Shown here piece by piece: positions 1 through 6,029 of a stretch of DNA of 6,029 bases; the first letter of the stretch is position 1; each line of letters starts with the position of its first letter. This stretch comes from an uncultured Prevotella sp. (GTDB lineage Bacteria > Bacteroidota > Bacteroidia > Bacteroidales > Bacteroidaceae), in NCBI GenBank assembly GCA_900553965.1, contig USFX01000163.1, positions 1 to 6,029 of the forward strand, in the 5' to 3' direction. Both the position numbers and the translations under genes were made by a program. The notes beneath the pieces are model-generated. The model ran no database searches and was not told the origin of the DNA. It worked only from the letters and a program-made list of their open reading frames with translations.

Positions 1-333
1 CGATTCATAAATCTACCCTTAATCGTGTATTGAATGATAGTTGCGGATTTTAGGTAAATAATGTGATATGCGTTTTGGGGTTGTCCTTTGAATTTTGCTT
101 TTATACCACGTCTTTTGTTAAAAAGGCTCTTATCAGTCTGCTTTTCAGCCTTTTGTGCTCCCCGGAAAGTGTTTCCTGCATTCCTTTATGCATGTGCCTG
201 ATATCGGTCGTGTTGCTTACAGAATTACTTCAATTCGCATGATTTCTCTTTCAAATTGCAACAAAAACACGTCCGATATGTTAATAATAGTCAAATAAAC
301 GCCCCTTAGAGAACAACGGTACTGGAAAAACGC
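1..333. other. AT-rich intergenic DNA with no gene recognised
   Basis: This stretch is AT-rich, with frequent stops in all frames, and I can defend no coding region, tRNA, rRNA or clear terminator hairpin in it. It may contain the end of the regulatory region of a gene left of the window, but nothing shows this directly. The only recognisable signal is the TAnnTTTG box that begins just after it. Confidence 0.5.
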
Positions 334-341
334 TATATTTG
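334..341 (+). promoter_or_regulatory. candidate Bacteroidetes -7 box for the 97-aa gene
   Basis: TATATTTG matches the TAnnTTTG consensus used by the primary sigma factor of Bacteroidetes. It lies about 45 bp before the start codon, which would give a leader of roughly 40 nt that is extremely AT-rich (TAATAATAATAAAAT) and has no Shine-Dalgarno sequence. No good -33 TTTG element is visible at the usual distance, so the call rests on one half-site. Confidence 0.45.
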
Positions 342-386
342 TGGTATTAAATCGGATAAACACATATTAATAATAATAAAATACTA

Positions 387-680
387 ATGCTTATGGTCAA
401 CTATTTTAATGTACAGACAATTCAGGCCTGCCTCGATGACTATCTGATTCGCACGGGCAAGACCAAGATCGGTGAGATTGAAGCTAATCATGAGCTGGAG
501 CGTGCCGGTCTTATGGCGGATGACACGGAACATCCCGGTGAACCTTTGAGGATTTTTCTCGAACAGTTGCGTGACACGAATTCCCTGCCGAAGAACATCA
601 CTCTGATCAATTCGGCATGGGCCATCCGCCATTCGAAGACAAACGCGAAGTCATTGTTGATTTTCAATGAATACGCCTGA
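387..680 (+). CDS. small hypothetical protein, 97 aa, function unknown
   Basis: I do not recognise the family. The product is a small soluble-looking protein with no signal peptide, membrane segment or cysteine-rich motif. It looks mainly helical. The first two thirds carry many acidic residues (for example DDTEHPGEP near residues 45-53), followed by a helix rich in Leu and Arg (LRIFLEQLRDT). The last third is more basic, with SAWAIRHSKTNAKS near residues 76-89. Two starts compete, ATG at 387 and ATG at 393 (MLMVNYF or MVNYF), and nothing decides between them because neither has a Shine-Dalgarno sequence. A plausible promoter 45 bp upstream and a strong terminator 7 bp after the stop make it a single-gene transcription unit, which supports a real gene. 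The open frame on the opposite strand is a shadow. Confidence 0.75.
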   Translation: MLMVNYFNVQTIQACLDDYLIRTGKTKIGEIEANHELERAGLMADDTEHPGEPLRIFLEQLRDTNSLPKNITLINSAWAIRHSKTNAKSLLIFNEYA

Positions 681-686
681 CATCCG

Positions 687-743
687 ATGTTCCGGGGTGC
701 GTGAAGACCGTTGGACGGTGCGCGCCCCGGAACATTGTTTTTT
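687..743 (+). terminator. strong intrinsic terminator after the 97-aa gene
   Basis: A 15-bp stem pairs 687-701 (ATGTTCCGGGGTGCG) with 721-735 (CGCGCCCCGGAACAT), with one G-U pair. A second 5-bp stem inside the loop pairs ACCGT at 707-711 with ACGGT at 715-719. The hairpin is followed by TG and six T residues at 738-743. It begins 7 bp after the stop codon of the 97-aa gene, so it ends that transcript and separates it from the lipoprotein gene. Confidence 0.88.
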
Positions 744-797
744 GGGAAAAAACAGCCGGCCGCAAACGTAAATATAATATAATGGTTCGTCTCTGAG

Positions 798-813
798 GTT
801 AAAATACTTTAAC
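798..813. repeat. short palindrome GTTAAA-ATAC-TTTAAC in the lipoprotein gene upstream region
   Basis: Two 6-bp arms, GTTAAA and TTTAAC, flank a 4-bp centre. The palindrome lies about 40 bp upstream of the -7 box of the OmpA-type gene, a position compatible with a regulator site. No protein can be assigned from the sequence, and AT-rich palindromes of this length can occur by chance. Confidence 0.3.
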
Positions 814-852
814 GGACAGTAACTTCGGGGCGTCAGGTTCGTCATATATGTA

Positions 853-860
853 TAAATTTG
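853..860 (+). promoter_or_regulatory. candidate Bacteroidetes -7 box for the OmpA-type lipoprotein gene
   Basis: TAAATTTG, followed by CAC, fits the TAnnTTTG consensus. Transcription would start near 867 and give a leader of about 37 nt ending in TATATATACGAAACT, with no Shine-Dalgarno sequence, as is normal in this phylum. A clear -33 TTTG is not visible. Independent transcription agrees with the terminator at 687-743 upstream. Confidence 0.55.
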
Positions 861-903
861 CACGACGGAACTTAATACATTATTAATATATATATACGAA
901 ACT

Positions 904-1740
904 ATGCAGAAGAATTACATTGCTGTAGCCATCGCGGCCGTATGTCTCTTCATGAGCAGCTGCGTGAGCAAGAAAGCCCTTGAGGGCTGTCAGAACGAGA
1001 ACAAGGAACTGAGCCGCAACTATCAGGAGGCGAAAGAACAGCTGGCCGCCAGCCGGGCACGGGTGACAAGCCTGGAGGAGCAGCTTGAGGTTCAGAAAAA
1101 AGGGACGGCCGCGCTCCAGCAGGCTCTTGACAAGAGTCTCACCGCCAGCAATCAGACGACAGTCAACATATCAAAGCTGGTCGACCAAATCAACGAGTCA
1201 AACCAGTATATCCGCCATCTGGTCGAGGTGAAGAGCAAGAGTGACTCGCTCAACATGGTGCTGACGAACAATCTGACCCGTTCGCTGAGCCGCGAGGAGC
1301 TCAAGGAGGTTGACGTTCAGGTGCTCAAGGGTGTTGTCTATATCTCACTGGCCGACAATATGCTCTACAAGAGCGGAAGCTATGAGATTAACGACCGTGC
1401 CGCCGAGACGCTCAGCAAGATAGCCAAGATCATCATGGACTATAAGGACTATGACGTGCTGGTGGAAGGAAATACCGACAATGTGCCCATCTCGCGTGAG
1501 AACATCCGCAACAACTGGGACCTCAGCTGTCTGCGCGCTTCCAGCGTCGTGCAGTATCTCCAGAACCACTACGGCGTTGACCCGAAGCGTCTGACGGCTG
1601 GTGGCCGGGGCGAATATAATCCGTTGGCCGACAACACGACCGAGACGGGCAAGGCACGCAACCGCCGCACGCAAATCATCATCACGCCGAAGCTCGACCA
1701 GTTCATGGACCTCATCGACAAGGCGCCTGATGCCAAATAG
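904..1740 (+). CDS. OmpA-family peptidoglycan-binding lipoprotein, 278 aa
   Basis: The protein is expected to sit lipid-anchored in the outer membrane and hold it to peptidoglycan. Residues 1-19 form a lipoprotein signal (AVCLFMSSC), with the lipidated cysteine at 20. The residues after it (VSKKALE) are not the acidic-rich surface-export type, so a periplasm-facing position is inferred. Residues 25-120 are a long charged heptad-like region, probably coiled coil. Residues 135-262 are a C-terminal OmpA domain: the TD pair is at 191-192, NNWDLSCLRA is at 203-212 and GRGEYNP is at 234-240. NRR follows at 253-255. D192 and R211 match the Asp and Arg that bind diaminopimelate in OmpA/Pal/MotB domains. 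There is no N-terminal beta barrel, so it is not a classical OmpA porin. It has its own promoter and terminator. Family assignment is firm; the specific role is not known. Confidence 0.93.
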   Translation: MQKNYIAVAIAAVCLFMSSCVSKKALEGCQNENKELSRNYQEAKEQLAASRARVTSLEEQLEVQKKGTAALQQALDKSLTASNQTTVNISKLVDQINESNQYIRHLVEVKSKSDSLNMVLTNNLTRSLSREELKEVDVQVLKGVVYISLADNMLYKSGSYEINDRAAETLSKIAKIIMDYKDYDVLVEGNTDNVPISRENIRNNWDLSCLRASSVVQYLQNHYGVDPKRLTAGGRGEYNPLADNTTETGKARNRRTQIIITPKLDQFMDLIDKAPDAK

Positions 1741-1791
1741 TCTGTGGGGCGGAAGAAACGACAGAAACAGATAAGAATTTTATAAATTGGG

Positions 1792-1844
1792 ATAAAGGAC
1801 GTATGTCTTGTTTGGAAACACGGCATATTGTCCTTTATTTTTTT
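1792..1844 (+). terminator. intrinsic terminator of the OmpA-type lipoprotein gene
   Basis: ATAAAGGAC at 1792-1800 pairs perfectly with GTCCTTTAT at 1830-1838. The hairpin continues inward through TATGTC/GGCATA (1802-1807 with 1822-1827, one G-U pair) and TGTT/AACA around a TGGA loop. A run of seven T residues (1838-1844) follows. The orientation fits the plus-strand lipoprotein gene, which stops 51 bp upstream. The DNA from 1845 to 1945 shows nothing recognisable. Confidence 0.8.
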
Positions 1845-1945
1845 ATTGCCCTTTGGCCGCTATCAGCTCCCTCTGCACACATCTTTATCCATATTTCTTT
1901 CGACACGACAAGCTCATAGGTGAAGTCTTTAAAAGTAGGGGACAT

Positions 1946-1994
1946 AAAAAACTGCTGTTCATGTCACGACAAAGTGCATGAACAGCAGTTTTTT
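1946..1994 (-). terminator. very strong, probably bidirectional terminator between convergent genes
   Basis: A perfect 18-bp inverted repeat pairs 1946-1963 (A6 then CTGCTGTTCATG) with 1977-1994 (CATGAACAGCAG then T6). CAC/GTG inside the loop adds three more pairs, leaving a 6-nt GACAAA loop. An A-run on one side and a T-run on the other give a U-tract in both directions. It lies 63 bp past the stop of the minus-strand nuclease gene, which has no other terminator, so that is its likely main role. It would also catch readthrough from the lipoprotein gene. Confidence 0.88.
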
Positions 1995-2057
1995 GATAAG
2001 CCCTATATTCTTTCAGGCTATATTATTGTGTCTGAATCTGAAGACAATCTTCCGTCC

Positions 2058-3557
2058 TCAGCGGACCACCTTCCATGTCCGTCCGTCCTGACGGATAATT
2101 ATCAGTCCGTGGTGAGAGGCGGCGTCGATGCGGCGTCCGTCCGTCGTGTATGCCTCGTATGGACGTGAGAGGTCGGGCTGTCCGGCTTCGGCCTTAACGC
2201 CGTTGATTCCGGCGGGGTTGGTCAGCGTCGTAACCTTCATGGCCTTGATTTCCCATGTCGAGCTCTCCGCGTCGGTGCTGCGATAATGGAAGCCCACCTT
2301 GATCTTCTTTCCTGCAAACTGGCTGATGTCGATGTCACCCGACTCCTTGAAGTTCCAGTTCTTTCCGGCCGGCCATTCGATGCCGCTCAAGACGGTTGTC
2401 TCTCCGTCGCAGATGACTTCGACAGACAGTGTCGTCGACGGGCTGGCGCAGAAGTTCACGGCGTGGTTGAACCACAGGGTGGCCTTGTTGCATCCCGTCA
2501 GGTCTATCTCCGGTGTCAGCAGTGTCGCGTCGGCCGCATGGTTGGTGTTGCTGTAGAAGGCGCTGCCCTTCCATCCGTATTTGCTGTCGGTTTTCCATAC
2601 CTCAAATCCTTCTTTCGGAAGGAGCGTGCTGACCACCGTGCAGCCGCCCTCTCCGAGCGTGAAGTCCTCGTCATAGATAATTGTTTCCGTCGGATCTGGC
2701 GTCGGAGTGGTTCCGCCGCCCTTGTAGTTCTCCGAGCAGATGGTCTTGTCCGGGTCAAAAGCCGTGTCGATGCTGTCGCCCCAGATATATTCCATCAGGT
2801 TCGGGAAATCGACAAACGGGTTGCGGTTGCCCTGTATCTTGCTCACCTCATTGTTGCGCTTCACCTCCAGTTCGTCCACCTTGTCGGTCTTGGCCCATTC
2901 TATATATAAGGTGTAGGCCCACTTCTGGAGCGTCGGATAAGCTCCTTTCTGCAGAATCTGCAGAGCCTGTGTGCCAGACCAGGAATAGTCCTGATATGCC
3001 GTTGCCATGTACATATATCCGCGGGCGAAATCGCCTTTCCACTTGTCGGCCGGCTCCCAGAGCTGATATCCGTTGCTGCCCGTACCGATGCGCGTACATC
3101 CGTTGTCCGTCTTGACGTTCGTCACCTTGCCCATCGGATAGTTTGACTTCGACGAGTTGATTTTCTGTTCGCATGGCATGAGGTTGTACAGATCCTTGTA
3201 TGCCTGTACCGTAGAGCCTCCCCACCAGCTTTTGGGGAACGAATGTTCGATATTCATGCCCGAGACCACCGAGCCTTTCGAGCCGAAATAGCGTTTGTCG
3301 TTGCTGTAGCGGTCAATGACCGAGCCGTCGTCAGCGCGGTCTGTCGTGTAGAAGCCGCTCCACGTATGGTCGGCCCCGGAGCCGTAGCTCAACACGTCGG
3401 CATCCTTAATCAGTTCGTGGACGGCCGTTTTCAGCGCCGCCCCTTTCTTGCCCTTCAGCGAAGCATAATATCCGTCGGGTATCTGTGCGTGCAAGGCTTC
3501 TCCGGCGAGCAGCATCATGAGCGCTGCCACCGTTTTCTTAGCATAATTCATTATCAT
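2058..3557 (-). CDS. secreted endonuclease I-family nuclease with jelly-roll and T9SS-like C-terminal domains, 499 aa
   Basis: The product should cleave DNA, and perhaps RNA, outside the cytoplasm. Residues 1-24 are a signal peptide ending ALHA before Q25. The start may be M1 (3557) or M3 (3551). Residues 45-260 are an EndA/NucM-type His-Me finger nuclease: NIEHSFPKSWWGG (102-114) carries the catalytic His105. DLYNLMPCEQKINSSKSN (122-139) holds the metal-binding Asn region. RGYMYMATAY (179-188) and IQGNRNPFVDFP (241-252) are typical closing motifs of the family. A GGGTTPTPDPTE linker (280-291) leads to a beta-sandwich (about 293-446) like the carbohydrate-binding or 'choice-of-anchor J' modules of Bacteroidetes secreted proteins. 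Residues 466-499 (YEAYTTDGRRI ... GLIIIRQDGRTWKVVR) resemble a type IX secretion C-terminal signal, so surface attachment or release is inferred. Its own promoter and terminator make it monocistronic. Nuclease family is firm; the C-terminal modules are less so. Confidence 0.92.
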   Translation of the reverse strand: MIMNYAKKTVAALMMLLAGEALHAQIPDGYYASLKGKKGAALKTAVHELIKDADVLSYGSGADHTWSGFYTTDRADDGSVIDRYSNDKRYFGSKGSVVSGMNIEHSFPKSWWGGSTVQAYKDLYNLMPCEQKINSSKSNYPMGKVTNVKTDNGCTRIGTGSNGYQLWEPADKWKGDFARGYMYMATAYQDYSWSGTQALQILQKGAYPTLQKWAYTLYIEWAKTDKVDELEVKRNNEVSKIQGNRNPFVDFPNLMEYIWGDSIDTAFDPDKTICSENYKGGGTTPTPDPTETIIYDEDFTLGEGGCTVVSTLLPKEGFEVWKTDSKYGWKGSAFYSNTNHAADATLLTPEIDLTGCNKATLWFNHAVNFCASPSTTLSVEVICDGETTVLSGIEWPAGKNWNFKESGDIDISQFAGKKIKVGFHYRSTDAESSTWEIKAMKVTTLTNPAGINGVKAEAGQPDLSRPYEAYTTDGRRIDAASHHGLIIIRQDGRTWKVVR

Positions 3558-3596
3558 ACATATAGATTTTTAGATTGTTTGTCTTAATATGTCCTG

Positions 3597-3604
3597 CAAA
3601 GTTA
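3597..3604 (-). promoter_or_regulatory. Bacteroidetes -7 box of the nuclease gene
   Basis: Read on the minus strand this is TAACTTTG followed by CA, an excellent match to TAnnTTTG. Transcription would start near 3590 and leave a leader of about 33 nt, with no Shine-Dalgarno sequence. The box is inside the left copy of the 23-bp tandem repeat at 3599-3644. The right copy supplies a related TAACTT about 23 bp further upstream, near the -33 region, where no canonical TTTG is seen. Confidence 0.65.
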
Positions 3605-3644
3605 ATGCTTATTATTTAAATAAGTTAATGCTTCTTATCCAAAT
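3599..3644. repeat. two tandem 23-bp copies at the nuclease promoter
   Basis: The first 12 bases, AAGTTAATGCTT, are identical at 3599-3610 and 3622-3633. The complete 23-bp units (3599-3621 and 3622-3644) agree at 20 of 23 positions and are directly adjacent. The period is close to two helical turns, so both copies would face the same side of the DNA. The left unit overlaps the -7 box, so the pair may be a regulator site or simply a local duplication. Confidence 0.6.
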
Positions 3645-3801
3645 ATGCATCAGTACACGTTCTTTTTCTGTCAGTCGTCATTTCTTGTCATAATAATATC
3701 CCGGAATTTAACATTTGAGATTTTTAATTCTGGAGAGCGGCTCTGCTGAAACTTTTACATCCTGCCTCTTCGGCAATCTGATTTTTTCCCTGTCTCCGAC
3801 C

Positions 3802-3838
3802 AAGGAGGCCCTCCCGGGGTTGCGAAAGCGGCCTTCTT
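3802..3838. other. stable hairpin, possible structured RNA or part of a dispersed element
   Basis: AAGGAGGCC at 3802-3810 pairs with GGCCTTCTT at 3830-3838 over nine pairs including one G-U. An alternative inner fold pairs GGTTGC (3818-3823) with GCGGCC (3828-3833) around a GAAA tetraloop of the GNRA class. The two folds compete for 3830-3833. No promoter is visible beside it, so expression as RNA is not shown. Confidence 0.35.
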
Positions 3839-3904
3839 GCATGACGGCGGCGGCCCCGTTGCAATGCAACAAGCGCCCCGTTGCAACGCCGTAAGGGCCT
3901 TACG
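3837..3904. repeat. degenerate 22-bp-periodic TTGCA array with palindromes
   Basis: TTGCA recurs at 3837, 3859 and 3881, exactly 22 bp apart. The 12-bp word GCCCCGTTGCAA is repeated at 3853-3864 and 3875-3886. Palindromes overlap the array: GTTGCA-A-TGCAAC (3858-3870), CGTTGCAACG (3879-3888) and CGTAAGG-G-CCTTACG (3890-3904). The unit length and lack of conserved full repeats do not fit a CRISPR array. From memory, similar TTGCAA-rich patches occur between genes in Prevotella, but I could not check this. Confidence 0.5.
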
Positions 3905-4092
3905 TCAGAAAGAAAACGAACAAAAAGTTGCACACTTCCGGCGTTTTCGTCGTAACGCGCTGTCTCTCAGACGACAAAAGATGCACGCGCAAAACTCGCG
4001 AATTTACGGCCAAATGATTTTAATTTTTGAATTCTTCAAGGATTTCGAGGCATTTGTCGGGATAATTCTGAGTTTTTAACAGTTGAGAAGCC

Positions 4093-4128
4093 CCACCCGA
4101 CCTCTCCAAAAGAAAGGAGACAGAGTGG
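4093..4128. repeat. pyrimidine/purine hairpin resembling a Bacteroidetes intergenic element
   Basis: TCTCC (4103-4107) pairs with GGAGA (4116-4120) around an AAAAGAAA loop, and outer CCAC (4093-4096) can pair with GTGG (4125-4128) across an internal loop. The pyrimidine-rich lead CCCCACCCGACCTCTCC recalls a class of CCTCCCC/GGGGAGG elements I remember from intergenic DNA of this phylum. It is immediately followed by the REP-like hairpin at 4139-4169. Confidence 0.35.
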
Positions 4129-4138
4129 ATGAAGGGAA

Positions 4139-4169
4139 TTGTAGAGACGTCACACCGTGGCGTCTCCAC
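4139..4169. repeat. REP-like GTAGAGACG/CGTCTC palindrome
   Basis: GTAGAGACGTCAC (4141-4153) folds back on GTGGCGTCTCCAC (4157-4169) around an ACC loop. Twelve of 13 positions pair, one of them as G-U, with a single A/C mismatch. TTGTAGAGACG...CGTCTCTAC is a word I recall as a recurrent palindrome in Bacteroidetes and cyanobacterial genomes (from memory, not checked). It lacks a T-run, so it is not a typical terminator. It ends 9 bp before the first small reading frame. Confidence 0.5.
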
Positions 4170-4178
4170 GATTACCGG

Positions 4179-4292
4179 ATGATGGTCTTCGCCGTGTCGC
4201 TCATGGTGGCCATGGTCATGCACATGAACATGACGGAGGTCTTCAGACAGGAAGACTTCACCATCGTGAAGAACCCGACATGGAGATTATAA
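4179..4292 (+). CDS. putative 37-aa hydrophobic small protein, or 5' half of a broken small gene
   Basis: I do not recognise the product. It starts MMVFAVSLMVAMVMHMNM, a methionine-rich hydrophobic stretch that could be a membrane segment or signal anchor, and continues with the polar tail TEVFRQEDFTIVKNPTWRL. Codon choice, with third-position G or C dominant, resembles the neighbouring genes, which favours real coding DNA. The ATG at 4179 is chosen because upstream extension to a TTG at 4083 would run through the hairpin repeats. No promoter is evident. Its last 13 bases overlap the next reading frame, which lies in the -1 frame, so both may have been one protein. Confidence 0.4.
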   Translation: MMVFAVSLMVAMVMHMNMTEVFRQEDFTIVKNPTWRL

Positions 4293-4423
4293 CGAAGGAG
4301 GGAAAGGAGATAAACACCTATAAGGCATCGGGCCAAAAAGCCGACGGCGACGGAACACAGGGCAAACGCCTCGGCACGGCCTATCAGCTGGACAACGGCC
4401 AGATAATCTACGTGCCGGAATAA
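4280..4423 (+). CDS. putative 47-aa polar small protein, or 3' half of a broken small gene
   Basis: The product is unrecognised, polar and lysine-rich, beginning MEIITKEGKEINTYKAS and ending TAYQLDNGQIIYVPE. Its codon use is convincingly that of a coding region. ATG 4280 overlaps the end of the preceding frame by 13 bp, an arrangement that allows translational coupling. Alternatively, a single-base change near 4260-4290 split one gene of about 80 codons. The stop lies 20 bp from the stop of the convergent regulator gene, with no terminator hairpin visible between them. Confidence 0.45.
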   Translation: MEIITKEGKEINTYKASGQKADGDGTQGKRLGTAYQLDNGQIIYVPE

Positions 4424-4443
4424 ATACGGCCGCCACGCAGACC

Positions 4444-6029
4444 CTATCCCTTATACTTGCTGGGCACAACCCCGTATTTCGTCTTGAAACATTTATTGAA
4501 ATAGGACGCATCGCGGATGCCCACACGGTAGCTCACCTCCGACACCGTCAGCTCACCCTCGGCCAGCAGCCGTGCCGCGATGACCATGCGCTCGTTCTGC
4601 AGATAGCGGTTGGGCGACATGCCGGTCAGCTCCTTGGTCTTGGCGAATATCTTCGTGCGGCCCATGCCGAGCATCTCGGAAAGACGGTCGACGGTGAAGT
4701 CGGGGTCGGAGATATGCTTCGCCGTTATGGCCGCCATGCGGTCGAGGAAAATCTTGTCCGCCTGTGACGTTATCAGCGGAGACTGAGACGGTGCCGAAGG
4801 AGACTGAGACGCCGCCGGCGAAGACTGTGACGGAACATCAACCGGTCCGGGAAAAGGAGACTGCGGCGACGGCTGCGCCTCCTGCTTCCGGACATTTTTT
4901 ATGAGCTGGACGGCGCGCGCGATGAGCAGCCGGAAGTTGCAGGGCTTGACCATATAGTCGTCCGCCCCGGCCGTGTAGCTCTGGAGACGGTGGTTGTCGT
5001 CATCGAGAGCGGTCAGCATGACAACCGGCAGTGACGCCGTGGACGCGTCGCTCTTGAGCCGCCGGACGACGTCGTAGCCGCTCATATCCGGGAGCATGAC
5101 GTCACATATCACCAATGACGGGCGGCGGGCGGCGATACCGTCGAGAGCCGCACGGGCTGTGACATAGCAGTCGGTACGGAAATAGCGGCCGGCCTCGCCG
5201 CTGATCTGAGCCATCATGTCGGGGTCATCCTCTATGATGGCCACGGTGATGTCGTTGAGAGCCTTCGGTCCGAGCTCCTTTATGGTCTCCTCAAAGGCGG
5301 CGGTATCCCGGTCGGTGCGCGACGTGTCGACGGCCATCGCCTTCCTGTAGTCCTCCGGCTGATAGGCCGAGGCGTCAGCGGGAAGCGAGACCGTGAACAC
5401 GGAACCACCGTCGGCGCCGGCCCGTCGGTAGCTGAGCGTGCCGTGATGGATGACGGCCATGCTGTGGGCCATATATAGCCCTATGCCCATTCCGCCCTGA
5501 GACACCAGTCCGTGCATGAAGGGCTGGAAGAGACTCTTCTGCTGCTCCTCGCTGATACCCGGGCCGTCGTCCTCGACGGTGATGACGAGGCTGTCGCCGT
5601 CCATCCGCACAGCCAGCGAGACACGGCCGCGCTCAGGCGCATACTTGACGGCATTGCTCATAAGATTATATACGATCATCTCCACCATCCGCCGGTCGAA
5701 CACCATCGTGTGGCTCTTGGCGAATGGCGTGAACGTCGTCTGCAGCTCCTTGTGGCGTGCAATGTTCCAGAAATCCTGATATATAGAGCGGATGAAGCCG
5801 ACGATGTCGCCCTCCTCCACCTGCAACCGCATGTTTCCGGTGCTGATCCGGCGGAACTCCATCAGCGTGTCGACGAGCCGGAGCAGACGCCGTGTGCCGC
5901 GGCGGGCCGTCTGAAGAGCCGCCCGCGAGGGCCGCTGGTCACCGTCGCCGAGCTTGTCAACGGCCGACTGGATGATGGCCAGCGGCGTGCGGAACTCATG
6001 GGTGATGCTCGTGAAGAAGCTCAGACGGA
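4444..6029 (-). CDS. hybrid two-component system regulator (HTCS type), 5' end beyond the window
   Basis: This is the C-terminal part of a one-protein two-component system. In Bacteroidetes such proteins usually sense glycan fragments in the periplasm and switch on utilisation genes. The frame stays open from the TAG at 4444-4446 to the right edge, 527 codons. At the edge the product reads FFTSITHEFRTPLAII, the HisKA motif, with the phosphoacceptor His at 5998-6000. Counting from the internal Met at 5862, HATPase_c follows: N box near 66-74, VEDDGPGIS 96-104, GGMGIGLYMA 123-132. The receiver (206-323) has EDD 211-213, phospho-Asp 254, Thr284 and Lys306. A Pro/Ser/Gln linker (328-368) precedes an AraC-type DNA-binding domain (370-472). 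All catalytic residues seen are present. The sensor region and promoter lie outside, so target and ligand are unknown. Confidence 0.93.
   Translation of the reverse strand, partial: RLSFFTSITHEFRTPLAIIQSAVDKLGDGDQRPSRAALQTARRGTRRLLRLVDTLMEFRRISTGNMRLQVEEGDIVGFIRSIYQDFWNIARHKELQTTFTPFAKSHTMVFDRRMVEMIVYNLMSNAVKYAPERGRVSLAVRMDGDSLVITVEDDGPGISEEQQKSLFQPFMHGLVSQGGMGIGLYMAHSMAVIHHGTLSYRRAGADGGSVFTVSLPADASAYQPEDYRKAMAVDTSRTDRDTAAFEETIKELGPKALNDITVAIIEDDPDMMAQISGEAGRYFRTDCYVTARAALDGIAARRPSLVICDVMLPDMSGYDVVRRLKSDASTASLPVVMLTALDDDNHRLQSYTAGADDYMVKPCNFRLLIARAVQLIKNVRKQEAQPSPQSPFPGPVDVPSQSSPAASQSPSAPSQSPLITSQADKIFLDRMAAITAKHISDPDFTVDRLSEMLGMGRTKIFAKTKELTGMSPNRYLQNERMVIAARLLAEGELTVSEVSYRVGIRDASYFNKCFKTKYGVVPSKYKG

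Larger units (their letters stand above)
3645..4138. other. repeat-rich intergenic region without a convincing gene
   Basis: No frame here looks like a real protein. The candidate products are short, Arg- and Cys-rich and follow the repeats. Besides the elements listed separately, there are a palindrome AGAGC-G-GCTCT (3734-3744) and a small hairpin TGCC-TCTTC-GGCA (3763-3775) followed at 3782-3787 by six T residues. There is also a bulged hairpin joining TTTTCGTCGT (3944-3953) with ACGACAAAA (3971-3979). From 3900 to 4080 the DNA switches between short GC-rich and AT-rich patches with little else visible. The region may be a mobile non-coding element, a small RNA locus, or decayed DNA; the sequence alone does not decide. 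Confidence 0.5.

Overview
The window looks like chromosomal DNA of a Bacteroidales bacterium, most likely Prevotella or a close relative (inference). The reasons are: a hybrid two-component regulator of the Bacteroidetes HTCS type; start codons behind AT-rich leaders without Shine-Dalgarno sequences; -7 boxes of the Bacteroidetes form TAnnTTTG; a secreted endonuclease I-family protein with a type IX-secretion-like C-terminal tail; and an OmpA-type lipoprotein. Genes are moderately GC-rich while promoters and leaders are very AT-rich.

Layout. Positions 1-386 are AT-rich and non-coding, with a candidate promoter at the end. A 97-codon gene of unknown function (387-680, +) follows and is closed by a strong intrinsic terminator (687-743). 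An OmpA-family lipoprotein gene (904-1740, +) has its own -7 box (853-860) and its own terminator (1792-1844). It converges on a minus-strand gene for a secreted nuclease (2058-3557). A very strong, probably bidirectional terminator (1946-1994) lies between the two stops. The nuclease promoter (-7 box 3597-3604) sits inside an imperfect 23-bp tandem duplication.

Positions 3558-4178 hold no convincing gene but are dense in repeats and hairpins: a 22-bp-periodic TTGCA array with palindromes, a GNRA-loop hairpin, a pyrimidine/purine hairpin and a REP-like GTAGAGACG hairpin. Two very small plus-strand reading frames (4179-4292 and 4280-4423) follow. They overlap and are related by a -1 shift, so they are either a coupled pair or one small gene broken by a frameshift.

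From 4444 to the right edge, on the minus strand, runs the C-terminal part of a hybrid sensor kinase/response regulator/AraC-type regulator. Its reading frame stays open through the HisKA phosphoacceptor histidine to the window edge, so the Met at 5862 is internal and not the start.

The complete genes look like separate transcription units, each with its own promoter or terminator, and no shared pathway is evident. The lipoprotein and nuclease are envelope or secreted proteins. The hybrid regulator probably controls a glycan-utilisation locus beyond the right edge, but no SusC/SusD or glycosidase gene is visible here. I see no rRNA, tRNA, CRISPR array, transposase or phage gene.
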